Of a DNA stretch of 64,000 nucleotides, positions 33,915 through 45,458 are shown one piece after another. A program made the position numbers and the translations under genes. Origin of the DNA: Pseudidiomarina homiensis (GTDB lineage: Bacteria > Pseudomonadota > Gammaproteobacteria > Enterobacterales > Alteromonadaceae); assembly GCF_003987225.1 (NCBI RefSeq), contig NZ_PIPX01000001.1, forward strand, positions 186,001 to 250,000. Reading direction: 5' to 3'. The notes under the pieces were generated by a model. The model saw nothing but the letters and a program-made list of their open reading frames with translations. It made no database searches and was not told the DNA's origin. The first letter of the stretch is position 1. Each line of letters starts with the position of its first letter.

Positions 33915-36287
33915 TTATTCCGATTTCAGCGCGGCCACCAAGTCGATGTGCTTAAGGCGACGTAACATAAAGATGACGGCTATTAGGGCGGCGGTCAATA
34001 CGCCGAACGCCGAGAGTCCGAAAAGCTGCCGACTGATAACAAAGGGAATGCGAAATAGCTCACTACTCATGAGCTCGGTCATGCCCGCAGCGAAAATAAA
34101 GCCGCAAAGCCAACCCAACGGAATGGCAATCAGCACCAGCAGTAAAAGCTCACCAAACAACAATCGGGCGACTTCGCCATAGCTGTATCCCAGCACCCGT
34201 AGCGTCGCTAACTCACGTTCGCGTTCAGCGAGGGCAATGCGGGCATTGTTGTAGACCATAGCGAATGTCAACGAACCAGCAAGAACAAAAATAATACTCA
34301 TGGCGGTTAGCACGGTGTCATCCATATAACTGCGTAACTTGGTTTCGGCCTCTCGAATGTGACTGTAGCCGGCGACTTGCGGCATCTTGTTCAATTCAGC
34401 ATAAAGCGCTTCTTTGTGGCTATCATCGATGAGTAACCAGGCGCCGCTCAACACTGAGCTCTCTAACAAGATGTGGTTAAGCTCACCTAGTGCCATATAC
34501 GCACCCACCCCAATGGATTCATTAGTGGTTGCAACTAAAGGCACTGAGCGCGTTAAGCGGCGCTCGCCAATGAATTCAACAGTGACGTTGCTTCCAGTTT
34601 CCAGTTGCAAGTAATCGGCGAGGTGGTCGGTAAGTATTAGTCCCGTGGTCGGCATGCTGCGCACACTCGCCAATTGGCGCAACTGGCTAGCCGAATCAAA
34701 GGCAGTGATCGACGTACTGTAGAGTTGTCGGCCATTGTGTAGGCGCACCGGAACACTGCGCATGCCTTCGACATAGTTTACACCTGACAACGCGGCAAGA
34801 CTGGTTAGCCCGTGCGCGTCGGTGACTTGGGTAAAATGAACAATCACATCCATCTGTTGCTCGACGCGATAATTACGGTCGAGCATGGTGCTGATGGCTT
34901 GAAATTGGTAGCTACCGAACAACAAAAGGCCACCAGCTAAGGCGATGCCGAGCACCGAAAGCGTGCTGCGTAATGGATGACGCACAAGGTTGCGTAAAAT
35001 AATTCGCCAGGTTTGTCCAAAGCCCATCACTGCTATGAAGTGGTTGATGCGGCTTTGCTGGAAATTTGCCGGGCTAGGCGGGCGCATGGCTTGTGCTGGT
35101 GGAACTTGAACGGCCTGATAAATCGCTCGCCACGTGCCGATAAAGCCAGCGGCAAAGGTCACGACCACGGCAATGGCAAAGCTGCGCCAGTTGAGTTTTA
35201 CGCCCAGTTCAATAAAACTGAAATAGGTACCGTATAACTCAACCATAGTCGCAGCAAGCCAGCGGCTAAGAATGACGCCCAGGACCAGCCCTAACAGCAC
35301 GACTAAAGAACTGTAGCCCAAGTAGTGTAAGAAAATCACCATTGGTCGGTAGCCAAAGGCTTTCATAATCGCAATGATTTGCTGCTGGGTATGAATCTGA
35401 CGCTGCATGAAAATATTGAATAAAAATGCCGAGGTTCCCAAGAACACGATAGGTAGGAAAATAGAATTCGTGCGCAGTTGCTTCAGCTCTTCGCTCAAAA
35501 AGCGATGGGAGATTTGTTCTTCTCGGGTGTAGCTGCCGCGCCCGCCATAACGTTCGAACAACTGGTCTAAGCGTAATTGTAAGGTGCCCTTGTCAGTGTG
35601 ATGAGCCCTGTTGGCTTGCGCCTCAAGTTTAACCAGTAGGCTGTTAAATGCGCCATCCATATCAAGTGCTGCAGCGAGTGCGTCTTCACGCAGCCAGAAC
35701 ACGCCATAGCGTTGATAGTCGGGCATAATGTCAGCGGGACCAATTTGATAGATAAACTCAGGAGAGATGGCGATACCGACAATTTCAAGCTCGGTACGGC
35801 GGCCGTTGAGAATCGCAGTTATCGCGTCGTAAAGTTGTAGTTGGTGTGCCTGCGCAAAGGGCTCCGAAACGACAACTTGACGACTGTTGGTGGGTAATGC
35901 GCCACTGCGTAGATGCAGCGTGTTAAGTAACTGCGTCTGTTGCTCCGGCAGTGAAACAAGTTGCGCCTGAATAGGATCTGCAAAGCCATCCAGCTCAATA
36001 CGCGCGGCACTGCGAATACGTGTCTCAGCCATCGCTACACCAGGTAACTCTTGTACGGTGGTTAACAGGCTCTGCGGCGCTCGAGTTAGTTCAACAAAAA
36101 CATCTGCGAAGCGGTGTTCATCATAAAACGTTTGCTGAGCGTTGACTAAGCTTTGTCGTGCGGTGGTCATGATCAACAACACCATCACCCCAACACTCAC
36201 GACAATGGCAATAGCGAAGAGTTGTGCGCGAGCATGCCAAACCTCGCGGAGCAACTTCGCCAGCAAGGTTACATGCGGGCTTACCAA
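33915..36287 (-). CDS. ABC exporter permease with two FtsX/MacB domains
   Basis: 790 aa. It has the duplicated FtsX-like layout: a first helix ([20 protein letters not shown]), a large periplasmic domain, three helices around residues 280-400, then a second unit with [20 protein letters not shown] and three final helices ending [17 protein letters not shown]. The cytoplasmic loop [19 protein letters not shown] type motif ([21 protein letters not shown]) couples to the ATPase. It starts at TTG 36287 behind GGGAG and overlaps the ATPase stop by 7 bases. The substrate is not evident. Confidence 0.88.
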   Translation of the reverse strand: MVSPHVTLLAKLLREVWHARAQLFAIAIVVSVGVMVLLIMTTARQSLVNAQQTFYDEHRFADVFVELTRAPQSLLTTVQELPGVAMAETRIRSAARIELDGFADPIQAQLVSLPEQQTQLLNTLHLRSGALPTNSRQVVVSEPFAQAHQLQLYDAITAILNGRRTELEIVGIAISPEFIYQIGPADIMPDYQRYGVFWLREDALAAALDMDGAFNSLLVKLEAQANRAHHTDKGTLQLRLDQLFERYGGRGSYTREEQISHRFLSEELKQLRTNSIFLPIVFLGTSAFLFNIFMQRQIHTQQQIIAIMKAFGYRPMVIFLHYLGYSSLVVLLGLVLGVILSRWLAATMVELYGTYFSFIELGVKLNWRSFAIAVVVTFAAGFIGTWRAIYQAVQVPPAQAMRPPSPANFQQSRINHFIAVMGFGQTWRIILRNLVRHPLRSTLSVLGIALAGGLLLFGSYQFQAISTMLDRNYRVEQQMDVIVHFTQVTDAHGLTSLAALSGVNYVEGMRSVPVRLHNGRQLYSTSITAFDSASQLRQLASVRSMPTTGLILTDHLADYLQLETGSNVTVEFIGERRLTRSVPLVATTNESIGVGAYMALGELNHILLESSVLSGAWLLIDDSHKEALYAELNKMPQVAGYSHIREAETKLRSYMDDTVLTAMSIIFVLAGSLTFAMVYNNARIALAERERELATLRVLGYSYGEVARLLFGELLLLVLIAIPLGWLCGFIFAAGMTELMSSELFRIPFVISRQLFGLSAFGVLTAALIAVIFMLRRLKHIDLVAALKSE

Positions 36288-36976
36288 TGTAACTCCCGTG
36301 CCGCGCGCTGATGACTGTTTCGCTGTTCTTCAGTGATGCTCCCATCGGACAATCGAATCATGCGGTCGGCCATCTCTGCAATGACCGCATTGTGGGTAAT
36401 AATAGCGGTTGTAGTCCCTAACTCTTGATTGATCGTTTGCAGAACTTCGAGGACTAAGCCTCCGGTAGTTGAATCGAGCGCTCCAGTGGGCTCGTCGCAG
36501 AGGAGAATTTCGGGCCGTTTGGCGATAGCGCGGGCGATGGCAACACGTTGCTGCTCGCCACCAGAAAGCTGTGCCGGGAAGTGGTCCATACGGTTGTTAA
36601 GGCCAACTCTTTCGAGAGCCTCTTCTGGCGCCATAGGGTTACGTGCAATGTCGGTCACCATAGCGACATTTTCGCGGGCGGTGAGGCTTGGGATTAAATT
36701 ATAGAACTGGAAAACAAAGCCTACATGGTCGCGGCGAAAGCGGGTGAGTTCACGTTCATTTGCGGTATGTAAAGCGTGATCGCGGTAATAGAGCTCACCG
36801 CTACTCGGGGTATCCAGTCCACCCATGATGTTAAGTAGGGTGGATTTGCCCGAGCCGGAGGCACCAAGTAGAACAACAAGTTCACCACTGTGAAGTTGAA
36901 GACTCACGCCGCGTAGGGCGTGAATTTCAACTTCTCCCATTTGGTAAATCTTGCTAATGGCCTCGGCGCGGAGCAT
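36281..36976 (-). CDS. ABC exporter ATP-binding protein (MacB/LolD type)
   Basis: 231 aa. Walker A is [13 protein letters not shown], the Q-loop is in [19 protein letters not shown], the signature is [15 protein letters not shown] and Walker B is [13 protein letters not shown], all intact. The style matches MacB/LolD ATPases that work mechanically on FtsX-type permeases. First gene of the exporter operon, translationally coupled to the permease. Confidence 0.94.
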   Translation of the reverse strand: MLRAEAISKIYQMGEVEIHALRGVSLQLHSGELVVLLGASGSGKSTLLNIMGGLDTPSSGELYYRDHALHTANERELTRFRRDHVGFVFQFYNLIPSLTARENVAMVTDIARNPMAPEEALERVGLNNRMDHFPAQLSGGEQQRVAIARAIAKRPEILLCDEPTGALDSTTGGLVLEVLQTINQELGTTTAIITHNAVIAEMADRMIRLSDGSITEEQRNSHQRAARELHW

Positions 36977-36994
36977 GTTTGGTTTCCAAGTGGA

Positions 36995-37243
36995 TTAAGT
37001 ATTCCCCAACATCATAGCGCCACCTAAGCCCAGCACTCCCATACCAAAACCGATAACCATGGCGATAAGCATCCAGATGAGAATAGCGCGAGCCCAATTC
37101 TGTTTTGAAGGTTTGGTTGAGCTTGAAAATGCCCAAATCAGTAGAGCAATCAGGTTAACGATCGGAATAAAAGTAAGGAAAATAGTGAGCATCCACTCGC
37201 CAAGGCGAACGGTACTCGAGCTGTCAAAGCCATGATGATCCAT
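36995..37243 (-). CDS. Small membrane protein of unknown function
   Basis: 82 aa with two hydrophobic helices (WMLTIFLTFIPIVNLIALLI and ILIWMLIAMVIGFGMGVLGL) joined by a basic loop (SSSTKPSKQNWARA). The ATG follows AAAAGGACCCTC-type sequence. It lies 18 bases upstream of the ABC exporter ATPase in the same direction, so it may be part of that operon as an accessory protein. No family is recognised. Confidence 0.65.
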   Translation of the reverse strand: MDHHGFDSSSTVRLGEWMLTIFLTFIPIVNLIALLIWAFSSSTKPSKQNWARAILIWMLIAMVIGFGMGVLGLGGAMMLGNT

Positions 37244-37355
37244 GAGAGGGTCCTTTTATGCGTTATAGTTATACTTTCATCAATGGGTGATTGTGTTTGA
37301 ACACTACATTTAGGAACATAGGTGGCGTCGGTTTGAGTGTCAATGAGAAAAATCA

Positions 37356-37889
37356 ATGAAACAATATGTTATCGGTATTTTACTAGGTGTGTGCGCGGTA
37401 CTGGGGGGAAGTTCAACGATGGCAAATGAATTCACAGTGTATGTCGTACGGCATGCCGAAAAAGCGCAGGCAGAGTCTGATCCGCCACTTAGTGAGCAAG
37501 GTGTACAGCGCGCCCAAATTCTCGCAGGCATGCTGCAAAACGCGCACATCAAAGCTATTTACAGCACGCCCTACCAACGCACTCAACAAACAGTTCAACC
37601 ACTAGCAAGGTTACTCGGTATCACGGTACAGACCTATCGCCCAGCAGCCGCGCGTGAGCTCGTCGAACAACTCAAACAGGCGGGTGAGAATGCGCTGGTC
37701 GTTGGCCATAGTAATACAGTGCCAGCGTTGGTACGCAGCTTGGGTGGGCACAGCGAAGATTTAACTGAGCGTGACTACGGTGACCTGTTTCAGCTCACTT
37801 TGCGCGACTGTGATCGCGAACAGAGCGAATGTGAGGTACATCAAACGCGCTTGTTTGTGCCAGCAATAGCAGCTGATCACGACCACTAA
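37356..37889 (+). CDS. SixA-like histidine phosphatase, exported
   Basis: 177 aa with an N-terminal signal or anchor (MKQYVIGILLGVCAVLGGSS). The RHG-type catalytic motif is VYVVRHAEKAQ, the second Arg lies in YSTPYQRTQQTVQPLARLLG and the second His in ALVVGHSNTVPAL, so the phosphohistidine site is complete. True SixA is cytoplasmic; the signal suggests a periplasmic phosphatase acting on small phosphoesters instead. It overlaps the convergent diguanylate cyclase gene by 4 bases. Confidence 0.85.
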   Translation: MKQYVIGILLGVCAVLGGSSTMANEFTVYVVRHAEKAQAESDPPLSEQGVQRAQILAGMLQNAHIKAIYSTPYQRTQQTVQPLARLLGITVQTYRPAAARELVEQLKQAGENALVVGHSNTVPALVRSLGGHSEDLTERDYGDLFQLTLRDCDREQSECEVHQTRLFVPAIAADHDH

Positions 37890-40780
37890 TCTCGAGTTGG
37901 CGCAAGTTCCGTTCGATTGCGGCCGTTGCTTTTGGCTTGGTAAAGCGCTTTATCGGCGCGGCGTAACAAGCTTGCGGCGGTCTCGTTCGGTTCGTGCAGC
38001 GCCGCACCAAAACTACCGGTCACATTCAAGTCGCTTACCAAGTCATGCAAATCTGCTGTTTCGAGTGCGTTTCGCATGCGTTCGCAGACTGCGGTCAGTT
38101 GTTGGCGATCGGTGTTGGTTAATAAAATAGCGAACTCTTCACCGCCCCAACGGGCAACCATATCGCTTTCACGTGCGGTCGTTGTAATGATTTGGGCGAC
38201 GCGTTTGAGTACCTTGTCGCCTGTGGTGTGTAGATAGCGATCATTGATGTCTTTAAAATAGTCGAGGTCGAGCAAAATCAGGCCTAATTGGTGCGCCCCA
38301 TTGCGTGCAACTTTTTCCCGCAGAAACTGATCAAAGGCGCGGCGGTTGGCAAGCAGTGTTAAGCTGTCTTGGTGCGCGAGTTGCTCGAGCGACTTCGTCT
38401 GCTCGCGGACTAAATCTTGCAGTCGCTCTTTGCTGCGTTTCAATTGGTAGGAGCGTAAGCGAATGATCGCGACAATGGTGATCAGCAAGAGTAGGGCGCT
38501 AACTAACCAAGTCGTAGGACGTTGCCATAGCGTCGGTAATTTATGAAAAGTGAAGGTTGCTGCATCGCTCCATTGCCCGTTCGGGTAAGCGGTTTGCACT
38601 TGAAAAATATAGGCTCCGGGCGGTAATTCTGTGTACGCAACACTAAGTTGGTTGTCATTCGGTGTTACCCAACTGTCGTCATAGCCCGCGAGTTGCACGC
38701 GGTAGCTTATCGACTCCGGATGATGAAAGCCAAGCCCCGCAAAATTAAACTCGACCCGCCCCGTATGTGCATCAAGATAAGTTTCTGGCTTGATCTTGTT
38801 GCCGTCGGCTTCGACCGCTTCAATCACGGGGGTGGGTGGCTGACCGTTGAGTGCTGCTAAATTTGCGGGCAGGTAATGGCCGACACCTTGCGATGTTGCA
38901 AGCCATAAGTGTCCGTCGTTGTCCACCAGCATAGGCGGTCCGCCCGTATTAATTTGGGCACTCGCTAAGCCATGGAAGGACTCGTAGAACGAGTATGGCA
39001 TCGGCGTTGCGGGGTTATCATCAAAAACAGCTCTTTCGAAATCATTGGCGGCGATGACATACAGGCCACGCCCGGTCGCCAGCCAAACGTTGCCGTTAAG
39101 ATCGCGAGTGACATCGAAAAACTTGACGAACGGCAGGCCGTTATCATCATCGAAAACTTGCCATTGTTCAGTTCGCTTGTTGTACAAAATGAGTCCGCGG
39201 TCGCTTGCAACGTACAAATGCTGTCCGGACTCGTGAAAGCCAAACATAAACTCGGCGTTAGTGATCGCGCTTAAGTCGATGCGCTGTATGCCTTGGTCTT
39301 TCAGCACAGACAAGCCGCGCATACTGCCAATCCAGATATCGCCGGTAGGACTTTGGTGGATGGCGTAAATAATTTCGTCTGGCAGGCCTTCTGCGACGCC
39401 AAAATAATCGGGCTGATCAAGTTCACCATTGCTGCGCCGTTTTGCGCGCAAAACACCACGCGACGTTGCCGCATACAGATAACCGTCATCGGCAAGTAAA
39501 ACACTACGGATATCGTTACCAGGAAAGCCATTCGTCTCATTGTAATGGGCTATTTGTTCGCCGTTACGAAGTACGTACAAACCGTTGGTAAAGGTACCGA
39601 CATAAAGGAAGCCATCACCACTTTGTGCAAGGGTTAGAATGCTTTCATTTGCCACTGGGCTGTTGGTCGGAAAGGGCAGGATTGTTTCATTGGCAATCTG
39701 TTTGATACCACCTAAGCCACCCACGAGAATACTTCCGTCGTCAAGCTGCATGAGCGCTCGAACATAGTCATAGTCGAGCCCATCTTCCTTTCGATGGCTA
39801 TGAAACGGGGCTTCTCTAAATTGTGTAAGTCCGCGGTGGGTGCCGACCCATAAAGTGTTTTCACGATCGACAAAAATCGACAGGATGTGATTATTCGGCA
39901 AGCCGTTAGCGACGGTCGTCATGACTGCAGACTGGTCATCGAGTTGGGTTAACCCGTGTTCATGGGTTCCAACCCAAAGCACGCCATTGGGTGCTTGATA
40001 GAGCTCGGTAACGGTGCTTGGGTAGGTCACCGGCCAACGCTCGTAGCTTAGGGTAGCGACATCGAGGCGGTAAATACTCTCGTCAATACTTAACCAGAGG
40101 TCTTTGGTATTTTGATCACTGACAATCCCGAAATTGTAGCCCGAGGGTAATCCAGCGACTGTGATAAATGTCGCGGTTTCCGGTTGAAAATAAGCCGGGC
40201 CGCGATCGGTAGCGGCCCAGATTCGGCCACTGCTGTCTTTCGTTAGCGCAAGGATCGAGTCACTCGGGAGCCCCTCTTTTATCGTATACTGCGTGCGTTT
40301 GCCTTCACAATCACGGACAACTCCAGTGGTGACAGTTGCGTACCATGTGCATTCAGGTGTGGCAAATAGCGCGAAGTCGACACGGTCAAAAACTCTTGGC
40401 TGCGCCTGCCACTCGCCACCTGCGAGAGCGGGCTTAAAGTAACTCACGCCACCGCGAGCACCCGTTGCAACAATGGTATTGGTGTAAGGGTTTTCGCCAA
40501 TAAATAGGGCACCCGGATCCGGAAGCTGTGTTTCATCGTCAAAGATTTCGAATGCGCGGCCATTGAAGCGAACCGGACCTTGCCATGTGGCGATCCAAAG
40601 ATAGCCCTGGCTGTCTTGGGTAATGTGGTTAATCGAGTTATGTGGAAGACCGTGCTGGGTGTCCCAGATGCGCATGGCGCGGTCGCTCAACGGGCGAAAG
40701 TCTTGCGCCGCCGTAACAGCGCTGACCAGCGCTAAAGCTGGTAAAAAAAACACTGCGAATAATCGGTGGGCTATGGGCAT
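37886..40780 (-). CDS. Two-component-propeller sensor diguanylate cyclase
   Basis: 964 aa. A signal peptide (about 25 residues) leads to two seven-bladed propellers made of repeats such as HITQDSQGYLWIATWQG and SIFVDRENTLWVGTHRGLTQ. A Y_Y_Y domain follows (ISYRVQLAGYDDSWVTPNDN), then a membrane helix (WLVSALLLLITIVAIIRL), a short coiled coil and a GGDEF domain. The active motif is GGEEF in ARWGGEEFAIL with an RESD inhibitory site five residues before. It should make c-di-GMP in response to a periplasmic ligand, probably a saccharide or similar. Confidence 0.92.
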   Translation of the reverse strand: MPIAHRLFAVFFLPALALVSAVTAAQDFRPLSDRAMRIWDTQHGLPHNSINHITQDSQGYLWIATWQGPVRFNGRAFEIFDDETQLPDPGALFIGENPYTNTIVATGARGGVSYFKPALAGGEWQAQPRVFDRVDFALFATPECTWYATVTTGVVRDCEGKRTQYTIKEGLPSDSILALTKDSSGRIWAATDRGPAYFQPETATFITVAGLPSGYNFGIVSDQNTKDLWLSIDESIYRLDVATLSYERWPVTYPSTVTELYQAPNGVLWVGTHEHGLTQLDDQSAVMTTVANGLPNNHILSIFVDRENTLWVGTHRGLTQFREAPFHSHRKEDGLDYDYVRALMQLDDGSILVGGLGGIKQIANETILPFPTNSPVANESILTLAQSGDGFLYVGTFTNGLYVLRNGEQIAHYNETNGFPGNDIRSVLLADDGYLYAATSRGVLRAKRRSNGELDQPDYFGVAEGLPDEIIYAIHQSPTGDIWIGSMRGLSVLKDQGIQRIDLSAITNAEFMFGFHESGQHLYVASDRGLILYNKRTEQWQVFDDDNGLPFVKFFDVTRDLNGNVWLATGRGLYVIAANDFERAVFDDNPATPMPYSFYESFHGLASAQINTGGPPMLVDNDGHLWLATSQGVGHYLPANLAALNGQPPTPVIEAVEADGNKIKPETYLDAHTGRVEFNFAGLGFHHPESISYRVQLAGYDDSWVTPNDNQLSVAYTELPPGAYIFQVQTAYPNGQWSDAATFTFHKLPTLWQRPTTWLVSALLLLITIVAIIRLRSYQLKRSKERLQDLVREQTKSLEQLAHQDSLTLLANRRAFDQFLREKVARNGAHQLGLILLDLDYFKDINDRYLHTTGDKVLKRVAQIITTTARESDMVARWGGEEFAILLTNTDRQQLTAVCERMRNALETADLHDLVSDLNVTGSFGAALHEPNETAASLLRRADKALYQAKSNGRNRTELAPTRD

Positions 40781-40817
40781 TAGGGTAAAGTTCCGTTAAG
40801 CTTAAGGCATCAATTCC

Positions 40818-41747
40818 ATGGTATTCGAGAGGGGCATGAAAGACGAGCGCGACCTCAGCGAACTTATTGAAATAATTCCTGACGCGGCCCTTGTTGTCAA
40901 TAAAGACGGTAAGATAGTGCTGGTGAATCAGTTGGCTGCTGAGCTATTTGGCTATAAGCATGCGGAACTTAATGGTGCGAGTTTGGCGAAGCTGTTACCG
41001 GAAGGAATTCGAGAGCAACATGAAAAACATGTGTTACAGTTCTTTCAAACCCAGCAAAACCGACCTATGGGGCGCGGTTTCCGTTTTTTAGGCGTGCGCA
41101 AAAATGGCGAATCGTTTCACGTTGATATCATGCTCAGCCACGTGCAAGTCAAGCATGAGCCTTATGCGATTGCTTTTATTCGTGACGCCACACAGTTCAA
41201 ACAAACCGAAGACAAAATCCGCCGCGAGTTGGAAAGTGAACGCAAACAAGCATTAACTGATTACCTGACAGGATTGGCGAATCGCCGTGCTTTTTACCAA
41301 GAGCTTGACGAAGATATAGCGGAATTGCGAGCTGGCCTCCATCGGTTCTCGGTCGCCTTAATCGATCTCGACGACTTCAAATTGATTAATGATAACTTTG
41401 GTCACGACGAAGGTGATCGTGCGCTGCAAGCTATTGCGAATGCGATTAAAGAAACCTGTAGGGGGAGTGATTTTGTTGCCCGTATTGGTGGTGACGAATT
41501 CGCCACGATTCATCCTAGTACCACAGTGGGTGACGCTGAAGTCATTCTCGAGCGGGTGCGAGCAAAGGTTCTTGAAGTGACTCGCCAGCACGGCTGGCAG
41601 GTGTCATTATCGATTGGTATTTGTCATTGCGAGCGTTATTCAGAGCACTGTACCGTGACGGAATTAATGCGTGTTGCCGATCAAGCTATGTATGTTGGTA
41701 AACGGCAAGGGAAAAACCGTATCAACTCTGCGCTTTTGCCGAGTTAA
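40818..41747 (+). CDS. PAS-GGDEF diguanylate cyclase
   Basis: 309 aa, no membrane segment. A PAS domain covers about residues 12-130 (LIEIIPDAALVVNKDGKIVL, then the PAC-like end PYAIAFIRDATQFKQ), followed by a short coiled coil and a GGDEF domain with ARIGGDEFATI and an RGSD inhibitory site. It should be an active cytoplasmic c-di-GMP synthase. An ATG at 40836 behind GAGAGGGG is an alternative start. Divergent from the propeller-GGDEF gene and convergent with the GGDEF-EAL gene, overlapping its 3' end by 26 bases. Confidence 0.92.
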   Translation: MVFERGMKDERDLSELIEIIPDAALVVNKDGKIVLVNQLAAELFGYKHAELNGASLAKLLPEGIREQHEKHVLQFFQTQQNRPMGRGFRFLGVRKNGESFHVDIMLSHVQVKHEPYAIAFIRDATQFKQTEDKIRRELESERKQALTDYLTGLANRRAFYQELDEDIAELRAGLHRFSVALIDLDDFKLINDNFGHDEGDRALQAIANAIKETCRGSDFVARIGGDEFATIHPSTTVGDAEVILERVRAKVLEVTRQHGWQVSLSIGICHCERYSEHCTVTELMRVADQAMYVGKRQGKNRINSALLPS

Positions 41748-43239
41748 TGTTTTTTACAAAGGATTGCAGCGCAGAAAGACTCATCGGGCGGGCGTACAAA
41801 TAACCTTGTACTTCTTCACAGCCTGCGCGCTCTAAGTAACTGGCCTGTTGCTGGCTTTCGACGCCTTCGGCAACAACCCGCAAATGCAGTGCCTGAGCCA
41901 TCGCTAAGATGGTTTTCACCAACCGCGCGTCCTGCGCATTCTTCACGATATCACGTACAAAGCTTTGGTCGATTTTCAGTTCTTGGATCGGCAAAAGGCG
42001 CAGCGTGCTGAGCGACGAATAACCAGTACCGAAATCATCAAGAGAGACTTGGACGCCGCGCTGGGTTAGTACGCTGAGCACATTTTTGACACCTTCTAAA
42101 TTAAGCAATGCCGAGGTTTCGGTAAGTTCCAGCTCGACAACCGACCAATGGCCAGGGAGCTCGGCTAAATTATGCAAAAAGCGCTCAGAACTTTGTGAGT
42201 TGTTGAAATCAGCCGCGGAAACATTAAAAGAAACACGCGGTATGTATTTGTACAATAAATCGCTCTCGATCAATTCCTTGATCGCCGTTTGCATCACAAA
42301 GTCGGTAATGTCGCAAATAAGTCCATGTTGTTCCGCCAGCGGAATGAAAACATCAGGCGGGATCATTCCTTCTTCGGGATGATGCCAGCGGGCGAGTACT
42401 TCCACACCACTTATTTCATGATTGTTCAGACGAAATTGTGGTTGGTAGGCGACACTTAGCTTTTTGTTCGCAATAGCGGCTTTTAGATCAAACAGTAATT
42501 TAGTGCGCTTCGAAGCATTCTCACCGTATTCACTTTTATAGACCCGTAGGCGGTTACTGCCCAAGGATTTGGCTTCGTCCTGTGCCATGAGCGCCGCTTC
42601 AATAAGCTCTTCGCTATTTGCTGCATCATGAGGGAAGCGTGCGATTCCAAAGCATGCTGATAGCGCAGATTCCGGCAACTCAGGAATAGTGATGGTGCGA
42701 ATCAATTGCTGCAAGTGTTGCGCTTGGGGGAGAACCTGATCGGGCCAACGAGCTGCGGGAATGGCGATGGCAAATTCATCGCCGGCAAAACGACTGATAA
42801 GCACGCGTTGCTGAAAATGGTCGCGTAGTAGGTTGGCGACACTCTGTAAAAAGCGATCGCCAACTTCAGTACCAGCGTTGCTATTCAGCTGTTTAAAACC
42901 ATCGATATTGAGCACGACTAACGTCAGATTCTGTTCGTGCTCTGCGCAGAATGCGAGCTCACTATGCAGTTCACGGTTGAACATGTGGCGGTTAAGTAGT
43001 CGCGTGAGTGGGTCACGTTCGGACAGGTTGCGCTCTCGATCAAGCGCGTATTTCGCCAGAAAAAACAACATAACGGCAGTAACGATAACATATGCCCAGC
43101 CCTTGAATGTCTGTAATTCGGTGAGCAAATTCGAGTCAGCCGCAAACGCCAGTAAAAACTGGTCAGAATAACGAATCCATACGAGGCCAAGAATCAAATA
43201 AGCTGCTGCGATAAGGCCAGCAGCTCGGTTGGGTGACAT
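41722..43239 (-). CDS. GGDEF-EAL membrane protein, probable c-di-GMP phosphodiesterase
   Basis: 505 aa. Two N-terminal helices (RAAGLIAAAYLILGLVWI and TFKGWAYVIVTAVMLFFLA) anchor it. The GGDEF domain reads SRFAGDEFAIAIP, an AGDEF variant, and has no RxxD site. The EAL domain keeps EVLARW, NVSAADF, ELTET, DDFGTGYSS, KIDQSFV and AEGVESQ, the metal and catalytic residues, so phosphodiesterase activity is likely; the AGDEF half may be weakly active or a GTP sensor. It forms a three-gene c-di-GMP block with the two preceding genes. Confidence 0.92.
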   Translation of the reverse strand: MSPNRAAGLIAAAYLILGLVWIRYSDQFLLAFAADSNLLTELQTFKGWAYVIVTAVMLFFLAKYALDRERNLSERDPLTRLLNRHMFNRELHSELAFCAEHEQNLTLVVLNIDGFKQLNSNAGTEVGDRFLQSVANLLRDHFQQRVLISRFAGDEFAIAIPAARWPDQVLPQAQHLQQLIRTITIPELPESALSACFGIARFPHDAANSEELIEAALMAQDEAKSLGSNRLRVYKSEYGENASKRTKLLFDLKAAIANKKLSVAYQPQFRLNNHEISGVEVLARWHHPEEGMIPPDVFIPLAEQHGLICDITDFVMQTAIKELIESDLLYKYIPRVSFNVSAADFNNSQSSERFLHNLAELPGHWSVVELELTETSALLNLEGVKNVLSVLTQRGVQVSLDDFGTGYSSLSTLRLLPIQELKIDQSFVRDIVKNAQDARLVKTILAMAQALHLRVVAEGVESQQQASYLERAGCEEVQGYLYARPMSLSALQSFVKNINSAKAQS

Positions 43240-43324
43240 AAAGCGCGTACTCCTTAACTTAAGCGCACAATAGTATCAGTCGCGCTGGGTAAAGCTTAGC
43301 AAGGAGTACGAATTTTACAAGTTC

Positions 43325-44167
43325 TTAACTAGTTAGATATGAATGATGGAAGCGTAAATGCTCCTCAATAAAACTAGCAATGAAATAATAGCTGTGGTCG
43401 TAGCCTTTTTGCAGGCGTAAATGACTGGGGCTATCGAGTGATTTCACGGTTTCTTCAAGTAGCGAAAAGTTAAGTTGTTCGGCTAAAAAGTTATCGTCGC
43501 TGCCTTGATCAACGAGCAGAGGCGGGCATTGTTGACCTTGCCGCATAAGGGACACTGCATCGTAGTCTTGCCACTTAGCTCGGTCTTCGCCTAAGTAACC
43601 GGTAAAGGCTTTAAGCCCCCAAGGGCAAGCGCTTGGATGCGCAATCGGAGCAAACGCAGAAACGCTCTCGAAACGTTCTGTTTCACGTAATGCCATGATC
43701 AATGCACCGTGCCCTCCCATGGAGTGACCACTGATACTTAAACGGCCATTAAGCGGTAACTCCTTATGCACCAATTCAATCAGCTCTTTGCTAATGTAAT
43801 CGTACATTTGGTAGTGCTTTGCCCATGGTTGCTCAGTAGCGTTGACGTAAAAGCCAGCACCTTTGCCGAAGTCATAGGCATCGTCATCGGCAACCTGGTC
43901 GCCGCGCGGACTCGTATCCGGAATAATGAGCGCTAAACCGAGTTCGGCGGCAACACGCTGTGCACCCGCTTTGGCACTAAAGTTCTCATCGGTACAGGTT
44001 AGTCCCGACAACCACAATACGGCTGGAACGTGCTCACTACGTAGTGCTTGTGGTGGCAAGTAGACGCTAAATTGCATGGTGCAATCTAGCGTACGAGCTT
44101 GATGTTCATAACGGCGCTGTTCGCCCTCAAAACAACGCACACTCGACACTAATTTTAAGTCTGTCAT
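43325..44167 (-). CDS. fghA: S-formylglutathione hydrolase
   Basis: 280 aa from the ATG at 44167. It hydrolyses S-formylglutathione to formate and glutathione, the second step of formaldehyde detoxification. The serine nucleophile is in SISGHSMGGHGAL; Asp and His are in LVDQGSDDNFL and KGYDHSYYF. The start MTDLKLVSSVRCFEGEQRRY matches the family. It begins 25 bases after adhC and surely shares its transcript. Confidence 0.95.
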   Translation of the reverse strand: MTDLKLVSSVRCFEGEQRRYEHQARTLDCTMQFSVYLPPQALRSEHVPAVLWLSGLTCTDENFSAKAGAQRVAAELGLALIIPDTSPRGDQVADDDAYDFGKGAGFYVNATEQPWAKHYQMYDYISKELIELVHKELPLNGRLSISGHSMGGHGALIMALRETERFESVSAFAPIAHPSACPWGLKAFTGYLGEDRAKWQDYDAVSLMRQGQQCPPLLVDQGSDDNFLAEQLNFSLLEETVKSLDSPSHLRLQKGYDHSYYFIASFIEEHLRFHHSYLTS

Positions 44168-44192
44168 AGCGGCTCTCGTTAGTTGTTCGACG

Positions 44193-45347
<1,155 letters not shown>

Positions 45348-45406
45348 CTAACATGGTACATGCTACGGCGACAAAGGCCAAAACGACCATAGTCGTAGAC
45401 AAAAAA

Positions 45407-45429
45407 AAGCCGCTCTACGAGAGCGGCTT
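45407..45429 (-). terminator. Intrinsic terminator of the M16 peptidase gene
   Basis: AAGCCGCTCT pairs perfectly with AGAGCGGCTT around ACG. On the reverse strand it runs into a T-tract (A-run 45401-45408 on the forward strand), about 30 bases after the peptidase stop. Confidence 0.92.
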
Positions 45430-45458
45430 AAAAACTATCCGAAGATAAAGTGAGAACC

